Part shown: positions 47,728-59,476 of the stretch, in pieces
Layout: every line of letters starts with the position of its first letter
Numbering within the stretch: the first letter of the stretch is position 1
Origin: Tilletiopsis washingtonensis
Taxonomy: Eukaryota > Basidiomycota > Exobasidiomycetes > Entylomatales
NCBI RefSeq assembly: GCF_003144115.1
Contig: NW_020312000.1
Coordinates: 62,001 to 126,000 of the forward strand
DNA: 64,000 bases
Direction of reading: 5' to 3'
The notes under the pieces: model-generated
What the model was told of the DNA's origin: nothing
The model's input: only the letters and a program-made list of their open reading frames with translations
Databases searched by the model: none
Made by a program: the position numbers and the translations under genes

Positions 47728-49329
47728 GGCTGGAGACTAGTGGGTGGAGTGTGGAGTGGAGTTGTGGAGACGTTCGTTAGGTGAGTGGAGTGCGGTGTGG
47801 GCGTGGGTGGAGCGTCGAGGCTTGAGGTCGTTAGTGTTGCGTCGTAGAGGGGACCTGGGAAGTGGGGAGAGGGGAGGGGAGTGGTGCTTGGATAGAGAGG
47901 CAGAGGGAGGCGAGACGCAGGCCGAGCATCTTATAGGCCGAGTGCGCGCCATCGCGATGCCTCGCCTGCTCCACTCGGCCACGCGCAGCTGGGCCGAGGG
48001 CCGCGTGGCCGTTGAGCGGCCTGCGGTGCGAAGAAAGGACGGGCGCCGGCAGCGCAGGCTTCTGGTGCAGCGCGCGCGGCCACACTGCCGCTGGCGCGCA
48101 GGCGGCCGTTGCAGGCTGCGGTCACGCGGACAGAGGGCCGTGTGGTGGCGGCGTGTGATGGGCGCGAGAGGCGGTGAGGCAGCGCACACGGCAGCCGGCG
48201 TCGAGGGCGGCGGCGCACAACGGCGCATGCGCAGGCAGCGCAAGGTGTGCGCACGGCCGATGCTTCGGCGCTCGTGGCGCAGCGCAGCCGTTGCGGGATC
48301 TGCGGCGCATGACTCGGGCGAGGGAGATGGCGGATGCCGGCGGTGGAGATGGCAGATCAGGGTGCGCAAGGCCGCGCGTGCCCAGCCCAACGGCCCGCGC
48401 GTCACGGCGCGCGGTGGCGCGCGGCGCGCACCCGCCGCGAGCTGGCCGGGCGGCAGGCAGCGCGCCGCCTTCGGGCACATCGCTGCGGCGTGTGGCAGAC
48501 TTGACATGGCCGAGAGAGGCAGGGCGGGCGGCGCTGCGGGCTGCGCGCCGGCAGGTGAGAGTGGAGACGGTGATGAGGAGAGAAGATCTGGCGGCGCCAG
48601 GACCCGCGGCGGGCGCCGGCAGGACAGCAAGGCCCGGCGCGTCTAGCGTGGGAGCAGCGCCACGGCCCGTCAGACGGGGCCAGCGCCGCACGCTGGGCAC
48701 AGCGACGGCCGCCGCACGCCGCATCGCTCCCGCACTCGGTGCCGCTGCAAGCGCCGTGCTGCTGGCGCTGACGCTGCGCGGCCAGGCTGAGCCTCTCGGG
48801 GCACCTGTCGCTGCTGCAGCGCGGGATGATCTGCCGTGCGGGCCGCCGGCGTCATGCGCGCCGACGCAGCGTGCGGCGTCTGCCGTCCTGCCTCTTGCGT
48901 CTCGTGTACGCAATCGACGCTAGCTGGCCTCGCCTTCCTTCGTGAGGACTACCGGTGATGTTCTGGAAGAAAACCGCTTGCGCACGCGCGACATGCGGCA
49001 AGTCGTGTGATTGCTCGGCGAGGCGCGCAGCAGAGCGTCGCCAGCGCCTCTGCGGCACCAGCAGGCGATTGGCGAGGGCGGTGCAGAGGCGTCGGAACAT
49101 GGCGTGCCATGCGTTGCGCCAGCCTTGCGGCCTGCGGCGCCATCCTGTCGATGACCCGGACGTCTTCGTCCATCGGAAGCCGGGTGTGAAGGGTGTATAT
49201 GCATTCGTCAATGGTGAAAGTGCGCGCGCTCTTGGGAGCGTCGCAGCATCGGTGGGTCCAAGGTGGTAGGGGGCCATGCGTCTCCTCCAGGTGGTGTGTG
49301 TGTGTGCGTGTGCGGCCCGTCCCGGCAGC
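47728..49329. other. Gene-free 1.6-kb stretch
   Basis: 47728-47900 is purine-rich on the plus strand (probably the promoter and 5' UTR of the secreted-protein gene). From 47940 to 48930 the DNA is dense in GCG/CGC, with overlapping long frames on both strands that encode only Arg/Ala/Gly-rich shadows. No protein or RNA family is recognised. 48930-49329 is probably the PHO81 3' flank. Confidence 0.4.
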
Positions 49330-52300
49330 TCAGCACGACACGATGCCGTCCTGCACGGCGCCATCGACGCTGGCGTCGGGCGACGGCGCGTCTGTCGGGG
49401 CGTCGGCCGTATGCCGCGCCGCTGCGCTGTCGCCGGCAGTGGGCAGCAGGGCGGCGTCGAGCTGGCCGATGGTGATGAGGAGCAGGCCGGCGGCCTTGAT
49501 GCTGTGGATCAGTTGCGGCACGTGGTTCTGCGCCGGCGAGTCAGTGCCTATGCTGCAGATGCGGCGAGACTGGCGGGCACTCACCAGGATGACGGCGTCG
49601 ACCATGATGCCCAGCAGATTGTTGCTCTTGGCAAAGCGCACCGCCTCGGCCACGCTCTGCCGCCGCGGGTCCGGCTCGCCGCGGTCGCACGGCGCAAGCA
49701 GCGTGTCGCTGTCGCTCGTGCGTGCCAGGCCGCAGTACGAGGCAAAGAAGACGGCGTCTGCAGTGCCGAGGGACGTGTCAGCGAGGTGGCTGCAGAGCGG
49801 AGCACAACGGCACGCACAGTTCGGCTGCTTCCAGTTGAGCGCCGTGCACACCGTCGGGCTGCGGCTCGAGAAGAGAATCTTGCGGCTCTGCTGCCGATTC
49901 TGCGTGCCGGCGCGGTAGACGGCGTGCAGGATGGCATCGACAAAGTGGTTCACCTCGATCTTCGGCAGACTCGGGTTGCCGCGTACGTCGGCCGACGACG
50001 GGTAGAGCACGTCGAGGTCGATGCCGACGGAGACGGGCAGCATCTGCGAGCGGGCCGGTCAGATATACAGGAAACGTGCTGCGGCCGGCGGACTCACCTC
50101 CAGAAGCTCGTCGAGCGTGACCATGGACCGCTGCAGCGCCGTCTTCCACTCCTGCAGCGAGAGCGAGTCGCGCCGCTCTGGCGGCACCTGCAGTGCGCGG
50201 CCCGTGCTTTTGGCCAAGCTGGCAAACTGCGCGCCCGTGACGGAGCCGACGTAGACGTCGAGTTCTTGCACAGGCAGCGTGAACGCCGGGTACACGACCG
50301 CCACGCCGTCCTTGGTCACCTGCACCGCCACACGCAGGTGCTGGCCCGAGAGCGACGAGGCAGTGACGTACGACTCGGCCGCCAGGGCATTGGCGGCGGC
50401 GCCGCCGGCAGAGACGGCCACGGGCGCATCGCTCGTGCTGGCAGACAGCGACGTGGGTGTTTGCCGGCTGCCGCTCGGCGTCGCAGAGTCCATCGCGGCG
50501 GCAGCAGCGGCGGCCGCCGACGTCGGCAGCGTGCTCTTCCAGTATGTCTCGACGCGTCCGCCAATCTCGAGCTGCACGCCGTCAAAGGGCTTGACAAAGT
50601 CGAGCTCGAAGCTGACCTCGCCCACGATCTTGAGGTACACGTCCTGCAGCGGCAGCGTGAAGCGCTTGCGGTCCGTCATGCCGTCAAACGAGCTCGGCAG
50701 CGCCACGGCCTTGCCGATGACCTTGGAGCCAAACGTCGGCATGAGCTCCCACTCGAGGTAGAAGCGCTCCAGGCCGTCCACCTGGAAGCTGAACACCTCG
50801 CGGTCGTCGGCCAGGGGAAGGAAGATGGTGTGCGGAATCGTCGTCGTCGAGGCGTCGGGGCGCGACGTCATGACGAGCTTGAGCGACGACGTCGAGAACT
50901 GCTCTGGCCGGTTTGGGTCCTGCAGCTTGTACAGCTTCACCGACGAGTTCGTCAGGCTCACCGTGACGAGCGCGCGCTTGTCCAGGTAGTTGTGGCCGTA
51001 CGTGCGGAACGGGATGATGGGCGGCGGCAGCGAGAGCGACGGGATGCCGTCCATCTCCATGTCGAGATCAAGCTGCTCCAGCTCCTCGGACTCCCGGCTC
51101 TTCTTGCGCGCCGCCTTGGGCGACAGCTCATCGCGGCCCCGAGACTTGGAGCCAGCCGCCGCTGCGGCCGCCGCTGCAGCCTCGGCAGCCTTGCGGCCTG
51201 CATCCAGGAGGAGCAGCAAGCAGTCGATCTGCCCCCGCCATGCCGCATAGAACGCTGCTGTGCGGCTCTTCTCATCGCTCGCGTCGACACGCGCGCCGGC
51301 GTCAAGCAAGATGCGCACGCACGACGCGTGGCCACTCTCGGCGGCAAAGAAGAGGGGCGTCCAGAGCGTGCCCTTCTCGAGCGCATCGCGGTCGGCGCCG
51401 GCGCTCATGAGCAGCGAGAGACACTCGGCGTGCCCTTCCCGTGCCGCGAGTGCCTGCGGCGTGAGGCCCTCCGGATTCGCGACAGCCAGCTTGGCGCCGC
51501 GCTGCAGCAGCATCTGCGTGATCTCGGCATGGCCGCCTTGCGACGCCAGGCAGAGCGGAATGAGATCCGACGTGCCTGCCGCCTCGACGCTGACGCCGTG
51601 CGCCAGCAAGATGCGGACGACCTCGACCTGCCCGCTCATGACGGCGAGCACAAGCGGCGAGAAGCCGTCCAGATCTGCGCTCGAGGCATCGACGGCGTCG
51701 AGGGAGAGCAGATAGGTGCAGACGTCTGCGTGGCCGCTCATGGCGGCATACGAGAGCGCCGTGCGCCCGTAGATGTCGCGGCGCCGCACGTCGATGCCGC
51801 TCTGCACGCATGCGCACACGAGCTGCAGGTTGCCCGCCAGCGCCGTCTCGTGCAGCGACGTGCGCGAGTTGATGTCGTCGACGAAGGCGTAATCGGGCAG
51901 GCCGCTGTTCATCGCCGCCTGCACTGCTGCTGGCGGCGCGTCGAGCAGTGCGCGCCAGACGATGCGCGCCACGCTGGTTGCATCCTCGCTCTGGCACGCC
52001 GCTGTGGCCATCTCGCGTGCGGCGGCGGTGCGCCCGGAGCGCACCGCCTGCAGCAGGTTCTCCTCGAGGTCCGAGAGCACGTCCACCTCCTGGCTGCGCG
52101 CCGCGGCAAAGTCGAGACGCTTCTCCGACGAGAGGTCGTCGCGCATCAGCCCGCTCGGCGAGATGCCGTCGGGCCCGCGCGAGACGCCGCGCTCCGAGAT
52201 GTGCTCCAGCTCGAGCAGGTTGGCCGCGGCGATATCGCTGAGCTCGGCGATGAACTCGCGGTTGAAGCAGGCTGCAGAGAAGCACGTCAGCCTGGCCGCG

Positions 52301-53366
52301 CCGGGATAGTGCCGCTCGGCAGCTGCTCACGCTGCACCTCCACCTGCCGAGCCAGGTAGAGCTCCTTCGTCTGGCTCTTCGAACGCTTGTCCCACTTTTT
52401 CAGGATCTTGCGGAAGCCCGTCGCGTTGATCTCGATGAATTGCTGCGGCGGGTGTGAGCTAGGAGACACGCCGAGACGCGCCAGCTGCAGCGCCGCTTCC
52501 GCCCGACCCGCACACCACTCACCTGCAGCTTGCTGAGGTCCTTCTCAAAGTAGCGGAAGCCCTCGTACAGCGCATAGAAGCTCGGCGACTCCTTCGTCAT
52601 CTTCGCCGCGCCGCCGCGCCGCGCCAGAAGCACCTGACGCTTGTCGACGAGCGTGCGCAGGCGCACCTTGAGCTCGGCCTCCTTGGAGAGGTAGAAGGCG
52701 TTGATCTGTGCGAATGCTATCAGCGCAAGCTCGGCGCGGCCTTCTTAATCTAGCAGGCGCACCTTCTCCAGCTCGCGCTCCAGCTTGAAGAAGAAGGCCG
52801 CCTTGTGAATGCGCAGCTCGTCACCCATCTCGCCATGCCGAGCGCCGCCGCTGCGGCCGTTGGCGCTAGGCGCGAGAATCTGCGCATTGGTGCCGACGCC
52901 GTTCATGGCCGCCGGCTCGCCGCCGGCAGTGAGCGTGGAGATGGCCTGCTGCTGAGCACTGGCATCATCCAGCGGGTGCGCGGCCACGTCGCTCGCCGAC
53001 GAGGAGCTGGAGAAGCTCGGCCGCAGTCCCGAGGCAAAGAGTGCCGCATCACCTAGCCGGCCCTTTTCGAGCGAGTTGATGATCTGGTGTGGAGGGTGGT
53101 GTGGGCCATAGCACACATAGAGGAGCAGCATCGCATCGCAGCAGGCGTACCTTCTTCAGGCTGGAAAGGCGCCGAGGCATCAGCGTTGGCTCCGATCACT
53201 TTGCTCAGCAGTCCAGCTCACCTCTTGTAGTCCAGGTAGTACGAGCCCCATCCCGAGATCTGCTGCGAGAGGATCTGCTTGCCGAACTGTGGGTGCCGGC
53301 GGGCCGACGCAGCGCATCAGCACTCGGCGCTTCGACGGCACGCCAGGCCGGGCGGCGCACCTTCAT
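49330..53366 (-). CDS. PHO81: PHO81/NUC-2-type SPX-ankyrin-GDPD phosphate-signalling protein
   Basis: Inhibitor of the Pho85-type cyclin-dependent kinase in phosphate starvation signalling. Ten exons (53366-53361, 53286-53222, 53160-53151, 53083-52763, 52705-52523, 52442-52331, 52271-50098, 50043-49818, 49757-49585, 49527-49330) give 3,468 nt or 1,155 residues. The SPX domain starts MKFGKQILSQQISGWGSYYL with DYKSLKKIINSLEKG across a 10-nt exon, and includes INATGFRKILKKWDKRSKSQ. About seven ankyrin repeats follow, such as YGRTALSYAAMSGHADVCTY. The C-terminal GDPD-like domain has the Pho81-style GIDLDVLYPSS and ALNWKQPNYAVFFASYCG. It lacks the HRG and other metal-binding residues of active phosphodiesterases, so it is probably non-catalytic. 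Confidence 0.92.
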
Positions 53367-54880
53367 GGCGGCGGCCTCGAGCGAGCGCCAAGGGCGCCGC
53401 TAGACGGAGCAGTGCCTGCTGTGCTGGCCTCGGCTCGGCTGCGCGGGGCAGCTGCGGCGCGAGACGCGCGAGCGGCCGGCGAGACGCAGGCGCAGCGGAG
53501 AGCGTGGGCGCGCGGCAAGGAGCGTGGAGGCGCCGGGCAGCGCGGCTCGTGGGCTCGACAGGAACTTGTCGCGGCGCAGCAGACGACGCAGCGGTGCGCC
53601 GGTGCGGAGGGAGCACGGTGCGGAGGGAGAGGCGAGGCGGCGGCGATGGCGGTCTGGAAGAAGGCCGCCGCCGCCGAGCAGCGCCGTGAGCCAGGTGCAG
53701 CTTTGGGCGCGCACAGGCACCGCGCGGCGGCGGGTGGGCCAGGAGCGCCGCGCTCGCCCGCACGCCGGCGCCGTTCACGCTTCCTGGCCAGCTCCTCGCC
53801 GCGCAGACGCTGCGCTTCTTTCATCCACCGTCTTCTGCCGCTCCGTCTGCACCCGCCCATACGTCGCTCTGCATGCGCGGCGAGAGAGATGCGCACCACG
53901 GCGCTCTCGCCGAGCTCTCTCTCGGACGCGCGCTTTTGGCTCGGACACAGCGAACGTGCGCGAGCTCCCACGCTGCCCAGCTCCGGCGCGGCTCCGCCAT
54001 CAAGCCGCGACATGCGCCCTGCTGACTAAGCGCCGCCTCGGGGTCCAAGAGAGCAACCCTCCCGCATGCTGGCCTGAGCGCGCCGTGCCGACGATGCCGA
54101 GATGCCTGGGATCTGCCTGGCTGACGTCGAGAGCTTCACAGGGTGCTGCAGTAGAGTGAACAAACTGGAGCTAAGGATGCCAGGACGCTCTCGATGTTCC
54201 TCCGAGGGCAGTAATTGGGCGGCTGGCGTTCCAGCATCTCGGGTCCGACCACAACGCGCATCGCTCGGCCGCGGCTTGAGGGGGGCGTGCCGCCCGGCTT
54301 GGCCTGCTCGCACGTCCGTCTCAGCCAGGAAGCCGCACAGAGGAAGCTCTCTGCTACCGCTGCATTTTGGGCAGCATACACTGGTGCTGGGACGAGGAGT
54401 GGGCGAGCCAGGCCAGCCGATTGGACGCGTGTGCCGCTCGACTGCTCCTGTGCCGCTGTCGCGAGTGCATTCCGCGGCGCGGTGCGTCGTGCCTGGCCGT
54501 CGCGCCGCGCAGCACGGGCATCAAGCGCAAGCCGCAAGCAGAGCGTCGGGCCGCGCGCGCGAGGTGCACGTCATCTCCACCACCTCCCTCGCTCTCCTCC
54601 TCGCCAGCTCAGTGCTCACTCTTGCCTGTGCTCGCACATACCCTCGCGCGCCCACCGACGCATCCGCCGGCATCGCCTGCCGCTGCGCCGCCACTCCGCG
54701 TCGTCCGCGCTCTGGCTGAAGCTGGCGCGTCCGCCCTCGCCTGCTGCTCGTGCCTTTGCGCACACGCCACACGGGCGCAGCTCTCGTCGCAGCCTCGCTG
54801 CTTGCTCGCCGCCGCTGCTTTTCAGTCGGCTGGCATCTCGCTGCCTTTGAGCGTCTCCTCCTGCCCGCGGCTCCGCCACG
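53367..54880. promoter_or_regulatory. 1.5-kb divergent spacer between PHO81 and CRM1
   Basis: No gene or RNA recognised. The CRM1-proximal 350 nt is pyrimidine-rich (CTC/GCC runs), as often seen before fungal start codons. A less GC-rich part lies at 54160-54400. Open frames are low-complexity shadows. Confidence 0.4.
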
Positions 54881-57800
54881 ATGGACGTGAGTGTGCCGCG
54901 TCAGCTCCTCTGCGCTCGTGCCACGCTGATCCCTCTCGCGCTCGACAGGGCATTCTTGACTTCAGTCGAGACCTCGACATCGGTCTGATGGACCGTGTCG
55001 TGGGTGCCATGTACACCTCCGTCGGCGCAGACGTGAGTGCACTGCTGCCGCTTGCCACCTCTTGCACGCACAGCGCAGCACTGACGCACGGCCCCTTCGC
55101 GATCTGCAGCAAAGGACGGCGCAGCAGGTGCTGGCGCAGTTCCAGGAGCACCCAGAGGCGTGGCAGCGCGTGCCCGCCATTCTGCAGCAGAGCTCCAGCG
55201 CACAGACCAAGGTGAGTGGCAGCGGCCGAGCAAGGTCCCGCGAGCGAGGCAGCACGCGCGCAGGCGCAGCAACCCGACCCGCTGTGCCCTACAAAGCGTG
55301 GTCGGGCTCAGCTAGCCCAAAGCGCACCGACGGCTTGATGTTGCCCTCAGTGCCTCTCAGCGAGCGCTGCGCTGACTGCCGCTGTCTGCAGTACATTGCG
55401 CTGCAGATCCTCGACAAGCTCATCACGACGCGCTGGAAGGTGCTGCCCGTCGACCAGCAGCAGGGCATCCGCAACTTCATCGTCGAGACGATCATCAGCG
55501 TCTCGTCCGACGAGGCGGCGCTGCGCACGCAGAAGACGTACATCAACAAGCTCGATGTGACGCTCGTGCAGGTGCGTGCAGCAGTAGGCTGATGGCTGCC
55601 GGCGCCTCGTGCTGACAGCCCGCTGCAGATCCTGAAGCAGGAGTGGCCGCACCGCTGGCCGACGTTCATCAGCGACATTGTCTCGTCGTCGCGCACCTCG
55701 CTCTCCATCTGCGAGAACAACATGGCGATTCTGCGCCTGCTCTCCGAGGAGATCTTCGACTACTCGGCCGAGGCCATGACGCAGGCCAAGACGAAGAACC
55801 TGAAGAACCAGATCTGCGGCGAGTTTGCCGATGTGTTCCAGCTCTGCATCGAGGTGCTGGAGAAGGCACAGAAGCCCAGCCTCATCAAGGCCACGCTCGA
55901 GACGATGCTGCGCTTCCTGAACTGGATCCCGCTGGGCTACATCTTCGAGACGAGCGTGATTGACCACCTCATCGGGCGGGTGAGTAGCGTGGCGAGTGTG
56001 GCGAGGGAAGGGCAAAGGTCGGAGAATATGTGACGGGACGGGCAGAGCTGTGTCGCGCATGCTCTGCGCGCTGGGTGCTCATGGGCTGCCGCCGAGCTCG
56101 CGCAACAGGCAGGTCCGGGCTGGCAAAGCTCCCGCTGCCGCAGACGTTTCGGCCCACGCTGACGCCCTGCCGCCAGTTCCTCGAGGTGCCCGAGTTCCGC
56201 AACGTGACGCTCAAGTGCCTGTCGGAGATTGCGGGCCTGAACGTCGGGCCCGAGTACGACGCCAAGTTCGTCGTGCTCTTCAACATGGTCATGACGGCGG
56301 TGAACCGCATGGTGCCGCCGAGCACGAGTGAGTGGGCGCGCTGCACTTGGTGCGGTCAGGGCTGACGCGGGCGCTGCCAGACATCGCTGCCGCGTACGAG
56401 TCGTCGTCGGACTCGGACCAGGAGCTGGTGCTCAACCTGGCGCTCTTCCTCTGCAACTTCTTGCAGGCGCACCTCAAGCTCGTCGAGCACACCGAGCACC
56501 GCGACGTGCTGCTGAACGCCCACCTCTACCTCATCAAGGTGTCGCAGGTGCCGGAGCGGGAAGTGTTCAAGATCTGCTTGGAGTACTGGAGCAAGCTGGT
56601 GGCCGAGGTGAGTCTGCTGCGTGCGAACGTGCGATTCGCTGCATGCTGATGCGGTGGTGTGTGTCCCAGCTGTACGAGGAGATCCAGCAGCTGCCGATGC
56701 CAGAGATGAACCCGTTGCTCGGTCTCAACCTCGGCAACGGCGCAGGGCAAGGCGCAAACGCGATGAACCTGCGCAAGCACACGTACGCCGACATCCTCAG
56801 CAACCTGCGTCTCGTCATGATCGAGCGCATGGTCAAGCCCGAGGAGGTGCTGATCGTGGAGAACGACGAGGGCGAGATTGTGCGCGAGTTCATGAAGGAG
56901 AGCGACACCATCGTGCTGTACAAGTCGATGCGCGAGGTGCTCGTGTACCTCACGCACCTCGACGTCGCCGACACGGAGACGATCATGACGGAGAAGCTCT
57001 CAAAACAGGTCGACGGCAGCGAGTGGAGCTGGGCGAACCTGAACACGCTGTGCTGGGCGATTGGCAGCATCTCGGGTGCTATGAGTGAGTGCTGCTGTGG
57101 CTGTGCCATGCGCGCAAAGGCGGCTGACAGCTATCTCCAGGCGAGGAGACGGAGAAGCGCTTCCTGGTCACCGTCATCAAGGATCTGCTGGGCCTGTGCG
57201 AGATGAAGCGCGGCAAGGACAACAAGGCGGTCGTGGCGAGCAACATCATGTACATCGTCGGCCAGTACCCGCGCTTCCTCAAGGCGCACTGGAAGTTCCT
57301 CAAGACGGTCGTCAACAAGAATTTCGAGTTCATGCACGAGACCCACGAGGGTGAGTGGAGACAGCGTGCGTCCGAGCACGCAGCTACTGACCCGACTCGC
57401 TCCACAGGCGTGCAAGACATGGCATGCGACACCTTCATCAAGATTGCACAAAAGTGCCGGCGACACTTTGTCATGCAGCAGTCGGGCGAGCAGGAGCCCT
57501 TCATCGACGAGATCCTGCGCACGCTGCACCGCATCACCGTCGACCTGTCGCCGCTGCAGGTGCACACGTTCTACGAGGCCATCGGCTACATGATCGCCGC
57601 GCAGCCCAACAAGCCGACGCAGGAGCGCCTCATCGCCAAGCTCATGGAGCTGCCGAACAACGCGTGGGACTCGCTCATGGCGCAGGCACACAGCAACGTC
57701 GACGTGCTCGGCAACCCGGAGAACATCAAGATTCTCTCCAACGTGCTCAAGACGAACGTCTCGGCGTGCTCCTCTGTCGGCACCTTCTTCCTGCCGCAGA

Positions 57801-59132
57801 TCGGCCGCATCTACCTCGACATGCTGGCGCTGTACCGCAGCGTGAGCGGCGTCATCAGCGCCAAGGTCGACTCCGACGGCCTCGTGGCGACCAAGACGCC
57901 GCTGGTGCGCGGCCTGCGCACCATCAAAAAGGACATTCTGCGTCTCGTCGAGACGTACGTCAAGCGCGCCGAGGACCTGGAGCAGGTCAACTCGAACCTC
58001 ATCCCATCGCTCCTCGACGCCATCCTCAGCGACTACCACAACAACGTGCCTGCCGCGCGCGACGCCGAGGTGCTCAACGTCGTCGCCACGATCACGGGCC
58101 GTCTCGGCTCGCTGCTGACCGACAAGGTGCCGCCGATTCTCGACGCCGTGTTTGGTGAGTCGCTGCGCACGAGCCGCATCTGCTGCACCCGCTGACCACA
58201 AGCGCAGAGCCGACACTGTCGATGATCAACCGGGACTTCGCCGAGTACCCGGAGCACCGCGTGGGCTTCTTCAAGCTGCTGCGCGCCATCAACTTCAACT
58301 GCTTCCCGGCACTGCTCTCGCTCGAGCCGGCCAAGTTCAAGCTCTTCGTCGACGCGCTCGTGTGGGCCTTCAAGCACGCACAGCGCGACGTGGCCGAGCA
58401 GGGCCTTAGCACGGCACTCGAGCTGCTCGGCAATATCTCGACGCAGGAGCCGAGCGTCAGCGGCGGCTTCTACCAGCAGTACCTGCTCGCCATCATCCAG
58501 GGTGAGTAGCGCCTGCTCCGCTGCATCATCGCCTCGCTGACCCCATCACATCAGATGTCTTCTTTGTCCTCACCGACTCGGACCACAAGGCCGGCTTCAA
58601 GACGCAGTGCGCGCTGCTCGCACGCATCTTTGAGCTCGTCGAGAGCGGCAAGGTGCAGGCGCCGCTGGCCGAGGGCATCTCGGACAACCGCGCGTACATC
58701 CGGCAATTCTGCGCCAACCTGTCAGTCGTGCGGAGCGCTGCGACGTGTACGCCTGAGACTGACACGCTCTCCTTGTCGCAGGCTGAAGAACGCCTTCCCG
58801 CACGTCGAGACGGCCTACCTCGAGGCCTTTGTCAACGGCCTGGCGCAGGACGCGCAGGACCTGACGGCGTACCGCAACCGCATCCGCGACCTGCTCGTCG
58901 TGTCGAAGGAGCTCTCCGCCGGCGAGGGCGCGGCCGAGGAGCTCTTTGCCGCCGAGGACCAGGAGGAGAAGCGGCGCGCGGCCGCCGCGGCAGACGAGCG
59001 CCGCGCGGCGGCAGTGCCGGGCATGCTGAAGCCCAGCATGGTCAAGGTGAGCAGCGAGCAGACACGGTTGCACTGGCGAGCAGGCTGCTGACATCGCCGC
59101 CTCACTCGCAGGACGAGGACGAGGAGCTGTGA
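54881..59132 (+). CDS. CRM1: Exportin-1 (CRM1/XPO1)
   Basis: Karyopherin that exports leucine-rich NES cargo with RanGTP. Fourteen exons give 3,219 nt or 1,072 residues: 54881-54886, 54949-55032, 55110-55211, 55392-55571, 55629-55979, 56177-56327, 56381-56607, 56670-57084, 57141-57350, 57408-58154, 58208-58501, 58555-58720, 58782-59046, 59112-59132. Strong blocks are [20 protein letters not shown] (the CRIME region), [20 protein letters not shown] and [20 protein letters not shown], then [16 protein letters not shown]. The NES groove has [20 protein letters not shown] with Cys at codon 57197-57199, the residue attacked by leptomycin B in sensitive species. The first coding exon is only ATG GAC. 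Confidence 0.96.
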
Positions 59133-59476
59133 CTCATTCACGAACTGCTGTACTGAGCACGACGCTGCGATGCTGGCGCCGTGCTGCCCGCCTGCCGCGC
59201 ATTGCACGGGGCGGGCGCCTTCACCCTCACACTCCTCTCTGTGATGCCCCCACTCTCTGTTCCCCCACTCTACCCTCTACGGTGATAATCGACACGCTGT
59301 TGCAGTCCAGCGGATGCGCCGGCTGATGGCGGGCAGGCAGCGTTGCTCCACCTGCGAGGTTCGCACGCTCCCGCACGAGAGAAGCCGCGGATTTTGGCCT
59401 TCACCCGCTTCGCTTCGAGGCCGCCCTCCTGCCTCACCTCCACCAGCATCGTCCTCTCTCGTTCTTCGTTTGCGCC
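59133..59476. promoter_or_regulatory. 5' region of the NPA3 gene
   Basis: 344 nt after CRM1; CT-rich (59221-59280, 59400-59470). No gene seen. Confidence 0.35.

Noticed and set aside
47737-48923. Four overlapping 250-300-codon frames between the secreted-protein gene and PHO81
   Set aside because: Same shadow character on both strands; no domain recognised.
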